A stretch of 64,000 nucleotides of DNA from Bacteroidota bacterium. Its GTDB lineage: Bacteria > Bacteroidota > Ignavibacteria > UBA10030 > UBA6906. The stretch spans positions 62,001 through 126,000 of the forward strand of contig JAUQWO010000034.1 of the NCBI GenBank assembly GCA_030835135.1, read 5' to 3'. Position numbers and translations under genes: made by a program. Below are positions 38,911-47,940 of the stretch, piece by piece (position 1 is the stretch's first letter; every line of letters starts with the position of its first letter). The notes under the pieces are model-generated. The model ran no database searches. It was given only the letters and a program-made list of their open reading frames with translations, and was not told the origin of the DNA.

Positions 38911-39941
38911 CCGTTCACATGATCACCTATCATGCCGTCTCGATCCTGCACGGCGGTCCGCGGACGCAGATCACTGAAACGGCACGGCATCTCGAAGCCC
39001 GCGGCACGCAGGTCCGGTTCTTCGATCCCTGGACCCCATTCCATCCCGCGCCGGGGGATATCGCGCACATCTTCGCAGCGAACATCGGAACGTATCACAT
39101 CGCGCGCGAGATCAGGGTCCTCGGCATCCCGATGGTGGTGTCCCCCATAACCTACTCCACCCACGGGTCCGGTTTCATCCGGCGAGCGCTTGCCGCATCA
39201 CGCCTCATGCAGAAGGCCGGGCCGGGGATCTGGAGCGATTACGCATTGTGCGCGGACATCTGCTCGTGGGCGGCGCGGGTTCTTCCGAACACGGAGGCGG
39301 AAGGGGAACTGATCAGGAACGGTTATGGTATCCCGGCAGAACGGGTGCGGGTCGTGCCCAACGGTGTGGATGAGCGGTTCGGATCCGGCGATCCGGATCT
39401 CTTTGTGAAAGAATACGGCGTGAAGGGCTTCATCCTGAACGTCGGCCACATCGGACACCGGCGCAAGAACGTGCTGCAACTCATCCGCGCCCTGGGGGCC
39501 ATCGACCATCCCGCGGTGATCATCGGCCGGGTCATTCCGGGGCCGTATGGCGATGCATGTGTGCGGGAGGCCGCGAAGTACAAGCACATCCGGATCATCC
39601 CGGGACTGGGGAACGACTCGGCGATGCTTGCTTCGGCGTACGCCGCATGCGATGTCTTCGCATTGCCCTCCTTGTTCGAGACCCCGGGTATCGCCGCGCT
39701 GGAAGCCGGACTCGCAGGCGCGAAGATCGTCATCACGCCCCATGGTGGAACGAAAGACTACTTCGGTGCCCTCGCCAGGTATGTTGAGCCGGAGAATGTG
39801 GGGTCCATACGGCGCGGGATCGAGGGTGCGCTCACGTCGGCGAAGGACACGAAGCTGAAGGAGCATATCGCCGGCAGGTTCCTCTGGAAGCACGTCGCAG
39901 CGCGCACCTCGGAGATATATAATGAGGTGGAACAACGCTAA
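38907..39941 (+). CDS. GT4 family glycosyltransferase
   Basis: A 344-residue retaining glycosyltransferase. It starts with HMITYHAVSILHGGPRTQ, the N-domain glycine loop. The C domain has VRVVPNGVDERF, LNVGHIGHRRKN and DVFALPSLFETPGIAALEAG, the acceptor- and donor-binding signature of GT4. The GTG at 38907 overlaps the deacetylase-like gene by four bases; longer in-frame sequence lies within that gene. It closes the cluster, and a strong terminator follows 36 bases later. Confidence 0.87.
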   Translation: MTVHMITYHAVSILHGGPRTQITETARHLEARGTQVRFFDPWTPFHPAPGDIAHIFAANIGTYHIAREIRVLGIPMVVSPITYSTHGSGFIRRALAASRLMQKAGPGIWSDYALCADICSWAARVLPNTEAEGELIRNGYGIPAERVRVVPNGVDERFGSGDPDLFVKEYGVKGFILNVGHIGHRRKNVLQLIRALGAIDHPAVIIGRVIPGPYGDACVREAAKYKHIRIIPGLGNDSAMLASAYAACDVFALPSLFETPGIAALEAGLAGAKIVITPHGGTKDYFGALARYVEPENVGSIRRGIEGALTSAKDTKLKEHIAGRFLWKHVAARTSEIYNEVEQR

Positions 39942-39976
39942 ACTGTTGATTGTTCAATGATTGGCTGATACTGTGC

Positions 39977-40004
39977 AGGCCGGGGGATCCCCGGCCTTTT
40001 TTTT
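39977..40004 (+). terminator. intrinsic terminator of the polysaccharide cluster
   Basis: AGGCCGGGG and CCCCGGCCT form a 9-bp perfect stem around a three-base loop, followed by eight T residues. It is the clearest rho-independent terminator in the window. Confidence 0.9.
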
Positions 40005-40105
40005 GGCGTTTTCCGTGGCGTTTTAGCGGGAACGGGTGGCGTAGTTGTTGCAGGAATGTCAGTTGCAGCCTCTGCGCGGATGGATCCGCCACCGTGTTGA
40101 GACGG

Positions 40106-40126
40106 CCCGAAGGATGACCTTTCGGG
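40106..40126 (+). promoter_or_regulatory. leader hairpin upstream of the TonB-dependent receptor
   Basis: CCCGAAGG pairs with CTTTCGGG around a short loop, 36 bases before the receptor ATG. No riboswitch consensus was recognised around it. Confidence 0.3.
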
Positions 40127-40161
40127 AGAATGCTATCCGGTGCGAGACGCCGAGGGAGTGC

Positions 40162-42132
40162 ATGCGTATGCTATCGGTTACCGCCATCCTGACGTTGTTC
40201 CTCCTTGCCCTTACGGGCACCCGTTCAGGTTCTGCCCAGGATCACCCGGTGGAGGAAGAGTTGCAGTCGCTCGACCGGCTCCTCTCCGTCCGTGTCAGCA
40301 CTGCATCACTGTATTCCCAGCTTGCCAGTGAAGCGCCGGCTTCCGTTTCGATCATCGGAGCGGACGACATCGCCCGCTTCCAGATACGGACTCTTGCCGA
40401 GCTCCTCTCTCACGTGCGGAGCTTCTATCTCTCCGACGACAGGAACTACGAGTATGTCGGCGTGCGCGGGTTCGGCCGCCCCACGGACTACAACAACCGG
40501 ATCCTCCTGTTGTGGAACGGCCACGTGTTGAACGACAACCTGTATTCTTCCTCCGCCCTCGGTTTCGATTTTTCTCCCGACCTGAACAGCGTAGAACGTG
40601 TGGAGATCGTGCGCGGACCCGGTTCGCCGCTCTATGGGGCGAACGCCATGCTCGCGGTTATCAACATCATCGGGAAGACAGGCGCCGAAGTGAATGGCCT
40701 CGAAGCTTCCGGGGAGTATGGCTCGGGCGCGTATGCCCGGGGTTCGGTCATGTACGGAACGCAAACCGCCGGCGGCGTGGATGCCGTCGTCTCCGGATCG
40801 TGGATGGACCGGCGTGGATTCGATCTGTACTTTCCGGCATACGATGACCCGGCAACGAACAATGGCATCGTCCGCGATGCGGAGCGGGAACAGGCGGTCG
40901 GTGCCACGGCGCGTGTCGCGTACGGTGATCTCACATTCATGAGTGTGTTCTCGAGCCGCTCGAAGAGGATCCCGACGGCGTCGTACGGGACGGTCTTCGG
41001 GGACAACCGCGCGCGGACGGAAGACCGCCGGTGGGCCCTGCAGCTCGAGTACGCGGGTGCACTTTCCCCGTCGTTGCGTCTCTCCGGACGGATCTCGTTC
41101 GATGCGTATGATTACAGCGGCGTGTATCCCTACGAGTACCTCCAGTTCGATGGTTCGTGGGGGCGGTGGTGGACAGGGCGCGTGCATGCCCAGTGGGACA
41201 CCCATGAATCCAACCGGTTCGATGCCGGCGTGGAATTCAGGACCAATCCCCGTGCGGACTATCGGGTGTGGGCGCTCGAGACGTACGACTACGCCCGCAA
41301 TGCTCCGTTCGATGTTGCCTCCCTGTTCGTGCAGGATACCTACCAGATCCTGCCGGAGATGTCGGTCTCGCTGGCCTTGCGCGCTGATCACCACAGTGTG
41401 ACCGGATGGCTGCTGTCACCCCGACTCGCGGTGGTGGCGAACCCCGGTGCACGCACTACCCTGAAGGCGCTCTACGGTGAGGCGTTCCGCGCACCCAGCA
41501 TGTATGAACTGTATTACGAAGAAGGGGAAGGACTGGTCAGCAACCCGTCGTTGCGCCCGGAGAGGGTACGCACGCTGGAACTGACGGGAGAGCAGCGCAT
41601 CAGCAACGTGACCTATGCCCAGGTGTCGGTATATCAGTTCAGCATGTGGGACCTGATCGAGCAGACGACGCTGCAGGGCGAGGCGATCGGTCAGCACAAG
41701 AATATCGGGTCCACGCACGCACGCGGCATCGAGGCCGAACTGATCACGCGGACCCCGGCGGGTCATACCGCATCCCTGAGCGTTGGCACGCAATCCGGTG
41801 AAGGCATCGGGCTCCGGCCTGAACTGGTGAACTCGCCGCGCACGATCATCGGGTTCAGCGCCAGCGTCAGGTTCCTCGAACGGTGTGAGGCCGCGGTCCG
41901 GGCCCGGTACGAAACGGGCCGGTGGACCATTGGCGGGATGAAGACGGATCCCTCATTCATCGTCAATGCATTCCTCACCGTAGCGCGGATTGCCGGGCAT
42001 GTGGACCTGTGTTGCGCGGCGCGCAATATCTTCGATGTGCAGTATGCATTTCCCGGCGGGCTGGAACATCTCCAGGACCAGCTGGTGCAGGATGGCAGGA
42101 CCGTGGCTCTCAAGGCGATCGTGCGATGGTAG
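40162..42132 (+). CDS. TonB-dependent outer-membrane receptor
   Basis: A 656-residue receptor. A signal peptide (MRMLSVTAILTLFLLALTG) ends near GSAQ. The plug domain has ASVSIIGADDIARFQIRTL, then VRGFGRPTDYNNRILLLWNG and VERVEIVRGPGSPLYGANAM, a strong plug signature. The barrel ends with Trp (AIVRW). The ligand is unknown; the plug is of the BtuB/siderophore class. ATG 40162 follows GAGGGAG; upstream in-frame ATGs (40045) would displace the signal peptide. The YfiR-like gene overlaps its end, so its job may include signalling as well as uptake. Confidence 0.92.
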   Translation: MRMLSVTAILTLFLLALTGTRSGSAQDHPVEEELQSLDRLLSVRVSTASLYSQLASEAPASVSIIGADDIARFQIRTLAELLSHVRSFYLSDDRNYEYVGVRGFGRPTDYNNRILLLWNGHVLNDNLYSSSALGFDFSPDLNSVERVEIVRGPGSPLYGANAMLAVINIIGKTGAEVNGLEASGEYGSGAYARGSVMYGTQTAGGVDAVVSGSWMDRRGFDLYFPAYDDPATNNGIVRDAEREQAVGATARVAYGDLTFMSVFSSRSKRIPTASYGTVFGDNRARTEDRRWALQLEYAGALSPSLRLSGRISFDAYDYSGVYPYEYLQFDGSWGRWWTGRVHAQWDTHESNRFDAGVEFRTNPRADYRVWALETYDYARNAPFDVASLFVQDTYQILPEMSVSLALRADHHSVTGWLLSPRLAVVANPGARTTLKALYGEAFRAPSMYELYYEEGEGLVSNPSLRPERVRTLELTGEQRISNVTYAQVSVYQFSMWDLIEQTTLQGEAIGQHKNIGSTHARGIEAELITRTPAGHTASLSVGTQSGEGIGLRPELVNSPRTIIGFSASVRFLERCEAAVRARYETGRWTIGGMKTDPSFIVNAFLTVARIAGHVDLCCAARNIFDVQYAFPGGLEHLQDQLVQDGRTVALKAIVRW

Positions 42133-42743
42133 CGAGCGGGATCGGACATATGATCAGGCCGGTGCGATGGCTGTGTCGCAGGGGGGTGGGAACGCTGCTC
42201 ACCGTTGCTCTTGCGGCAGCGCTCACGGTGGCCGCACAGGAAATGAACGTGCCACTCGAGGTCCAGGTGGAGTTGATGGTGCGGGTGTTCTCGTTCGACC
42301 GTGCCATGGACCAGAGGGCCACGGCCGGTCTGACCGTTGGCATCCTCTATCAGGAACGGTACCGGACCTCGGCGAATACGGCGGATGAGGTTGAAGAACT
42401 CCTGTCGCGCGCCGAGTGGGCCTCCAGCGGTCCGGTCCAGATCGTGCGGATCCCATGGGAGAGCCGTACCGCGGCGGAACAGATGTTGCGTGACAAGCGG
42501 GTGCGCATCCTGTATATCGCACCGTTGCGGTCGGTGGACATGCAGTCGGTCTCCGATATGTGTGTGGCCCTGCAGGTCCCCGCGTTCACGGGTGTGCCGG
42601 AGTATGTCAACGAGGGTATCCCCCTCGGTGTCGCCCGCAGGGGGGGCAAGGCCGCCATCCTCGTGAACCTTCCCGCGGCACGGCGCACCGGGGTCGATCT
42701 CAGTTCCCGCGTCCTCCATATCGCGGAGGTCATCGGCGAATGA
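42126..42743 (+). CDS. YfiR/DUF4154-like periplasmic protein
   Basis: A 205-residue exported protein. After the signal peptide (MIRPVRWLCRRGVGTLLTVA, cleaved near TVAAQ) come the YfiR-family strands: LMVRVFSFDRAM, LTVGILYQERY, a conserved VRILYIAPL block and GGKAAILVNLPAARRTGVDLSS. In Pseudomonas, YfiR restrains the CHASE8-domain cyclase YfiN from the periplasm. Here the mature part has only one Cys, so the YfiR disulfides are absent. ATG 42126 overlaps the receptor by 7 bases; ATG 42150 is the alternative. The stop overlaps the kinase start in ATGA. Confidence 0.82.
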   Translation: MVASGIGHMIRPVRWLCRRGVGTLLTVALAAALTVAAQEMNVPLEVQVELMVRVFSFDRAMDQRATAGLTVGILYQERYRTSANTADEVEELLSRAEWASSGPVQIVRIPWESRTAAEQMLRDKRVRILYIAPLRSVDMQSVSDMCVALQVPAFTGVPEYVNEGIPLGVARRGGKAAILVNLPAARRTGVDLSSRVLHIAEVIGE

Positions 42744-44554
42744 TCCGGACCCCGTCCCTGCTGCGGCGCCTCCCGCTCCGGTGGCAATTCGTGATCCCGA
42801 CGTCACTGGTCTTCCTGGTGATCTCGGTCTTCTTCCTCGTGTTCATCCCGGCGAACATTGAACAACAGGGTAACCGGGCGTTGCTGACGAAGGCACGCGT
42901 CGTGACGACCATGACCGCTGCAAACGTGCTGCCTGCGATCGTCTTTTCCGATTCCCAACAGGTCGCCACGGAACTCCAGACGGCCCTCCTGAGCCCCGAC
43001 CTCGTGTATGCCGTCGTCACCGATCAGCACGGGGTGGTCCGGGGGGTGGTGGGGAAAGCGGAGGCCGAACGCTATGACTACCGGCATACGCCGCTCGATG
43101 GACGGCAAGTGGATAAGGGGCGCATCTGGCAGACGCAGACCGCGATCGTCCATCGGGACGAAGTGATCGGGACGCTCCATATGGGATTCTCACGGGAAGC
43201 GATCCGGCAGGAGGGTGACCGTGTCCGGAACGAGACCGCAATGGTGACCATCGGTGTCCTGCTCGTGGAACTCATGCTGGTGATCGGCGTCAGCGGCATC
43301 GTGACCTCGCATCTCGAGAAGATGGCGGGGACCGCGCACGCGGTCCGTGAAGGAAACCTGACCGTGCGCGCACCGCTGGGCGCGGGTGGGGAGGTGCGGG
43401 AGCTCGCGGAGGCCTTCAACGCCATGCTGGATCAGCTAACGGCTGCTCAGCATGAACTCGGTGAGGTGAATCGTGATCTGGAAGACCGGGTGGCAGCGCG
43501 CACGGGTGAGCTGGAGGCGGAGGTGATCGAGCACCGCCGCACGGAAGAATCCCTGCGCATCAGCGAGGAGCGACAGCGGCAGATCATCGACCTCGTGCCG
43601 AACCTCATCTTTGTGAAGGATGCGAACGGGCGGTTCCTGATGGTGAATGCCGCGTTCGCGGAATTCTACGGGAAGACCGTCGACGAGATCCAGGGCGCGA
43701 GCGAGGCCGATCTCGGCCTTCCGGATGCGGAAGTGGCGCGGTATCGGGCTGAAGACCAGGCGGTCCTGCGGTCCGGCGTGGCCCGGTTCGGCCCCGAAAC
43801 CAGCGCCGTTGCGGCGGATGGTTCGGTCCGTATGCTGCATTCGATCAAGATCCCGTTCACGTTCTCCAGGACAACCTCGGCCTGCGTCCTGTGCGTCACG
43901 ACCGACGTGACGGCGGTCAAGAAAGCAGAGATGGGTCTCAAGCAATCACTCCGCGAGAAGGACGTCCTGTTGAAAGAGGTCCATCATCGCGTGAAGAACA
44001 ACCTCCAGGTCATCAACAGTCTGCTCTCGCTCCAGTCTCAGGAGTTCTCGGACCCCGTCCTCCGCGAGGCGCTGGTCGAAAGCCAGAACCGCATCCGTTC
44101 CATGGCGATGGTGCACGAGCAGTTATACAGCGCGGGCGATCTGGCGGGGATCGATTTCGGCGAGTACATCTCCCGGCTGGCGGGACAGCTGATGCGGCTG
44201 GTGACCCGGCCGGGGATCTCGTATGTGGTGGAGAGCGACCATGTATCGATCGGGATCGACGTGGCCGTGCCGTGCGGACTCATCGTGAATGAGCTGATCT
44301 CGAACGCCCTGAAGCACGCGTTCCATGGGAGAGAGAAGGGTACGATCAGCATCTCTCTCCGCGCCGCCGGCGATGCGCATGCGGAGCTGATGGTGCGCGA
44401 TGACGGCGTGGGGCTTCCGGCGGCGTTGGACCCGGAAGCGGTGGCATCGATGGGGCTGACGCTCGTGACGAGTCTGACGAAACAGATCCATGGTACCCTG
44501 GCCCTCGACCGGACCGCGGGGACGGCCTTCACGATCCGGTTCCGGTTGCACTGA
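42740..44554 (+). CDS. CHASE8-HAMP-PAS-HisKA_2 sensor histidine kinase
   Basis: A 604-residue inner-membrane kinase. Order: membrane helix (about 20-40); periplasmic domain 41-165 with AANVLPAIVFSDSQQVATEL and SPDLVYAVVTDQHG, resembling CHASE8; second helix (168-190); HAMP (about 185-235); coiled coil; PAS (about 285-400, LVPNLIFVKDANGRFLMVN); phospho-acceptor EVHHRVKNNLQVINSL at 413; HATPase ELISNALKHAF and VRDDGVGLPA. A YfiR partner and a TonB receptor are encoded just upstream, suggesting that the receptor/YfiR output reaches a kinase here rather than a diguanylate cyclase. No regulator is adjacent. It overlaps convergent yhhQ by 26 bases. Confidence 0.88.
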   Translation: MIRTPSLLRRLPLRWQFVIPTSLVFLVISVFFLVFIPANIEQQGNRALLTKARVVTTMTAANVLPAIVFSDSQQVATELQTALLSPDLVYAVVTDQHGVVRGVVGKAEAERYDYRHTPLDGRQVDKGRIWQTQTAIVHRDEVIGTLHMGFSREAIRQEGDRVRNETAMVTIGVLLVELMLVIGVSGIVTSHLEKMAGTAHAVREGNLTVRAPLGAGGEVRELAEAFNAMLDQLTAAQHELGEVNRDLEDRVAARTGELEAEVIEHRRTEESLRISEERQRQIIDLVPNLIFVKDANGRFLMVNAAFAEFYGKTVDEIQGASEADLGLPDAEVARYRAEDQAVLRSGVARFGPETSAVAADGSVRMLHSIKIPFTFSRTTSACVLCVTTDVTAVKKAEMGLKQSLREKDVLLKEVHHRVKNNLQVINSLLSLQSQEFSDPVLREALVESQNRIRSMAMVHEQLYSAGDLAGIDFGEYISRLAGQLMRLVTRPGISYVVESDHVSIGIDVAVPCGLIVNELISNALKHAFHGREKGTISISLRAAGDAHAELMVRDDGVGLPAALDPEAVASMGLTLVTSLTKQIHGTLALDRTAGTAFTIRFRLH

Positions 44555-45239
44555 CGGGTGCAGGGTGCGCTTCTTCCGCCATGGCCGCAGCGAGCGTGTG
44601 GCCGAGGTAGCGGTCGACACCCGCGTGCACAAGGTAGAGCAGCGGCGTGATGGCGACGGCGATCGCAAACTTATACACATAATTGGTGAGGCCGATACCG
44701 AAGATCTGACCCGCGGACAGGGGGCCATAGAACGCGATGAACAGGACCACGAACGAGTCGATGAGCTGGGAGACGACCGTCGAGCCCGTGGCCCGCAACC
44801 AGAGCATCGAGCCCTTCGTGCGCTTCCTGATCGCATGGAAGACACTGATGTCGACGAACTGTCCGATGAGATATGCGGTCAGCGAACCGACGATGATACG
44901 GGTCGAGACACCGAAGACGGTATTGAAGGCGACATCCGGGACGGGCGAGATGGCCGCCGCAGGGATCGCCATCTCGATCTGGAGGAGCAGGAGCGCGAAC
45001 AGGACCATCACCATGCCGAGCACGGTGATGAACCGGATGCCCTTGCGGCCGTAGTACTCGTTGATGATGTCCGTGACGATGAACGTGATCGGAAAGGGGA
45101 TGACCCCCATCGTCAGGGTGAACACGATGCCGCCGCCGAAGGCCATCTGGATCAGTTTGCCGCCGGTGGTCTCGGCGAGGAGGAGCGCGGTCAGGAAAAT
45201 GGCGCTGAGAACGGTGAAAAGGATGACGCGTTTGTCCAT
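44529..45239 (-). CDS. yhhQ: queuosine precursor transporter
   Basis: A 236-residue membrane protein of the YhhQ/VUT (DUF165) family, which imports 7-cyano-7-deazaguanine or its amine for queuosine synthesis. About six helices are present. Family blocks: ALLLAETTGGKLIQ, PFPITFIVTDIINEYYGRKG, STRIIVGSLTAYLIGQFVDI, and RATGSTVVSQLIDSFVV. The last 25 residues are a polar tail. Its 3' end overlaps the end of the kinase gene on the other strand. Confidence 0.93.
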   Translation of the reverse strand: MDKRVILFTVLSAIFLTALLLAETTGGKLIQMAFGGGIVFTLTMGVIPFPITFIVTDIINEYYGRKGIRFITVLGMVMVLFALLLLQIEMAIPAAAISPVPDVAFNTVFGVSTRIIVGSLTAYLIGQFVDISVFHAIRKRTKGSMLWLRATGSTVVSQLIDSFVVLFIAFYGPLSAGQIFGIGLTNYVYKFAIAVAITPLLYLVHAGVDRYLGHTLAAAMAEEAHPAPVSATGTGS

Positions 45240-45267
45240 ACGGTATCGACCCTAGAGTGAATGCTGT

Positions 45268-45296
45268 AAGATACTAATTCCGGGACTAAACTGAAG
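45268..45296 (-). promoter_or_regulatory. possible promoter for yhhQ
   Basis: Minus-strand TATCTT lies 17 bases after CTTCAG; the -35 box is a poor match, so this is weak. Confidence 0.28.
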
Positions 45297-45372
45297 TTAG
45301 GTCGGCCGATTCATTGATTTTCTCACTGCAATTGGATTGATTGAATCGTCATCGAGCACATAAAGGTACCCG

Positions 45373-46245
45373 GTGAAAGCCCACATTCTGTTCATTGTCG
45401 TTCTCATTGCCGTCGCCCTGCTGGTCCCGCTTGCGATCGGTTTGCGGGGGTGTGATTATTACACAACCCCGGAGGCCGAGCGTCCGTTCCACCCCCGCTA
45501 CGAAGTGATGAAGCCTTCGGGCGTGGAAAGCCACGGATACGGGATCGTTGGCTCCCTGATGATCATTGGCGGGGTGGCGATGTACGCCTCCCGCAAGCGT
45601 CTGCCGTTCTTCAGGAATGCCGGCCCGATCCGGACATACCTGTCCGTTCACATCTTCCTGTGTCTTCTCGGTCCTTCCCTGATCGTCTATCATACGACCT
45701 TTAAGTTCGGTGGCCTTGTCGCCGTGAGCCTCTGGAGCATGCTCGCGGTGGTTGCCAGCGGCGTGATCGGGCGATATCTGTACGTCCAGATCCCGAAAAC
45801 GATCCAGGGACAGGAAATGACCGAAGGCGAGATGACGAAGGAGAGCGACGTGCTCCGGCAGACCCTGTTGGCAACGAGCGGCCTGGCCCCGGCGGACCTG
45901 GAACAGATGGAAGCCCTGGTGCATTCCCGCGATGGCAAACGCCACGCCGGGATCCTGGGGGTCTTGCTGGATGGCCTGACCTTTGACCTCCATCGTCGCC
46001 GCCAGCTCCGTCTCTTCCGTCAGGAGTTCGAGCGGTCGCGCATCTCCGGCCAGCTCCTTGCCCGGCTGTCCCATCTGGCCCTGCGCCGGTCGGTCCTCCG
46101 GCGCCGGATGGAGATGCTCGAGCAATCGCGCAAGTTGTTCCATCTCTGGCATGTGATCCATCTCCCGTTCACGATCGTGATGTTCGTGATCCTTTTCATT
46201 CACGTTGGGGTGGCAGTGGCGTTCGGGTATTGGTGGATATGGTGA
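45373..46245 (+). CDS. b-type cytochrome-like inner-membrane protein
   Basis: A 290-residue membrane protein with about five helices (4-24, 53-72, 90-110, 114-138, 258-285). Candidate heme ligands are placed at helix ends: His54 (SHGYG), His93 (SVHIFLC), His107 (VYHTTF), and His257/260/263/277 in the last helix (HLWHVIHLPF...HVG). This pattern suggests a di-heme cytochrome b able to take electrons from quinol. A charged stretch (140-250) lies between helices. It is followed directly by two multiheme cytochrome genes, so it probably feeds them. No family name is certain. Confidence 0.72.
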   Translation: MKAHILFIVVLIAVALLVPLAIGLRGCDYYTTPEAERPFHPRYEVMKPSGVESHGYGIVGSLMIIGGVAMYASRKRLPFFRNAGPIRTYLSVHIFLCLLGPSLIVYHTTFKFGGLVAVSLWSMLAVVASGVIGRYLYVQIPKTIQGQEMTEGEMTKESDVLRQTLLATSGLAPADLEQMEALVHSRDGKRHAGILGVLLDGLTFDLHRRRQLRLFRQEFERSRISGQLLARLSHLALRRSVLRRRMEMLEQSRKLFHLWHVIHLPFTIVMFVILFIHVGVAVAFGYWWIW

Positions 46246-46246
46246 T

Positions 46247-47902
46247 ATGAAAACTGTCTCTGGGGGCTTCCTGTGCGCTCTGCTTGTGCTGGGTTCCGCG
46301 TCGGTCCGTGCCCAGATCTCCCCGGGAGAACTCTCGGCGGCGCACGCATCACTCGAAGGTGTGGACAAGTGCACCACATGCCACAGCTTCGGCAAGAACA
46401 TCGACAATGAGAAGTGTCTCGGCTGTCACACGGAGATCGCGGAACGGATCGCCCGCCGGGCCGGTGTGCACGGCGGCCTGCGATCCCATAAATGTGTTGA
46501 ATGCCACAAGGAGCATCATGGCCGGGGGTTCAGTATTGTCCGGTTCGATACGACGCACTTCGATCACGAGCGGGCGGGGTTCACGCTTACGGGACAGCAT
46601 GCACGCAATGCCTGCGTTGCCTGTCACCGCCCGGCAAATGTCCGGGAAGAGCGCATTCGCACCAATGCCGCCCGCATGAAAGCGGGCACGTTCCTCGGCC
46701 TCGGCAGGGAATGTTTGAGTTGCCACAAGGACCATCATGGGGGACAGTTCACGAAGTCCTGTACCACCTGTCACGGCCAGGACCGCTGGAAACCCGCGGT
46801 GGGATTCTCGCATGAGCGCACACGGTTCGCGCTCACGGGCAAGCATGAGAAGGTGGAGTGCAACAAGTGCCATCGCGCACCCTCGCCCGGCGGCGTGATC
46901 GCGTATACCGGCCTGAAGTTTGCGTCCTGCTCCGCGTGCCACAAGGACCCCCATGCCGGGAAGTTCAAGAAGTCGTGTGAAAGCTGTCACACGACCGCGG
47001 GATGGAGCTCAGGTGTGGCTGCGCATTTTGACCACAGCACGACCCGTTTCCCCTTGCGCGGGAAGCATGCAACGACGCCCTGCGAACGCTGTCACCGCGG
47101 CCGGGAGACCGGAAGTGCGCGGTTCGTTATCAAGGAGTTCGGCAAGTGCGTGGATTGCCACACCGACCCTCACCGCGGGAAGTTCGTGCCGGCGGGAGCA
47201 ACGAAGCGGTGTGAAGAGTGCCATGTGGAGAGTGGATGGAAGGATGGGAAGGCAGTGACATTCGATCACGGTGAGACACGGTTCGCGTTGCGGGATGCCC
47301 ACAAGGCCGCCACGTGCGTGAAGTGCCATGGCACTGCCGCGCAGGAGTCGATGAAGAACTCGCTGGCGCAGCGCCGATCGCGATACGAATGTGACGATTG
47401 CCATCTGGATATGCACGCGGGGCAATTCACGACTGCGGCGGGCCGGACGGCCTGTGAGCGTTGCCACACGGAACGGGCGTTCATTCCGCCGGGGTACACC
47501 GTTGCCGACCACCGCGCTACGGGATTCCCGCTCATCGGATCTCATGAGGCCGTCGCCTGCGCGGAGTGCCACATGCGCGCGACGATCAGCGGGAAGTACC
47601 TGCGGCGCTTCCATTGGGATCAGATGCCGGCATGCAAGGACTGCCACAAGGATGTGCACCGCGGTCAGTTCGACAAGTTCGTCCAGAAGGGGTGCATTGA
47701 GTGCCATTCTCCCCGCGCGTGGAACGAGGTTCGGTTCGGCCATGAGCGGACAGCCTTTCCCCTGACCGGAAAACACGTGGGCGTCCCCTGCTACCTGTGC
47801 CATGGTCCCGGAGGCAAGGGTGCGCCGATCGCGCAATGGCGTTTTGCGGGGACTGCAAAACAGTGTGTGGATTGTCACGGCAAGAATGTGGGACCCTTAT
47901 GA
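46247..47902 (+). CDS. multiheme c-type cytochrome, 20 CxxCH motifs
   Basis: A 551-residue exported protein with 20 CxxCH heme-binding motifs, starting at CTTCH (about residue 43) and ending CVDCH. Many repeats follow the pattern F-x-H-x-x-T-x-F-x-L-x-G-x-H then CxxCH, for example FALTGKHEKVECNKCH and FPLTGKHVGVPCYLCH. The signal peptide ends near SVRAQ. Such proteins carry electrons through the periplasm or outer membrane. ATG 46247 begins one base after the cytochrome b stop. It shares its repeat style with the following gene. Confidence 0.93.
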   Translation: MKTVSGGFLCALLVLGSASVRAQISPGELSAAHASLEGVDKCTTCHSFGKNIDNEKCLGCHTEIAERIARRAGVHGGLRSHKCVECHKEHHGRGFSIVRFDTTHFDHERAGFTLTGQHARNACVACHRPANVREERIRTNAARMKAGTFLGLGRECLSCHKDHHGGQFTKSCTTCHGQDRWKPAVGFSHERTRFALTGKHEKVECNKCHRAPSPGGVIAYTGLKFASCSACHKDPHAGKFKKSCESCHTTAGWSSGVAAHFDHSTTRFPLRGKHATTPCERCHRGRETGSARFVIKEFGKCVDCHTDPHRGKFVPAGATKRCEECHVESGWKDGKAVTFDHGETRFALRDAHKAATCVKCHGTAAQESMKNSLAQRRSRYECDDCHLDMHAGQFTTAAGRTACERCHTERAFIPPGYTVADHRATGFPLIGSHEAVACAECHMRATISGKYLRRFHWDQMPACKDCHKDVHRGQFDKFVQKGCIECHSPRAWNEVRFGHERTAFPLTGKHVGVPCYLCHGPGGKGAPIAQWRFAGTAKQCVDCHGKNVGPL

Positions 47903-47940
47903 GGGTGAAGGCTGCGGGTGATATTCATGCGGAGGGAATC

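Noticed and set aside
39946-39974. TTGATT-N17-TACTGT promoter just before the terminator
   Set aside because: The start site would fall inside the terminator hairpin, so it is unlikely to give a useful transcript; probably chance in an A/T-rich gap.
40005-40161. Cobalamin riboswitch ahead of the TonB-dependent receptor
   Set aside because: Fragments such as GGGAAC-GGGTGG and GCCACC are present, but the CGCAACTG core and proper B12 box order are missing and the leader is too short.
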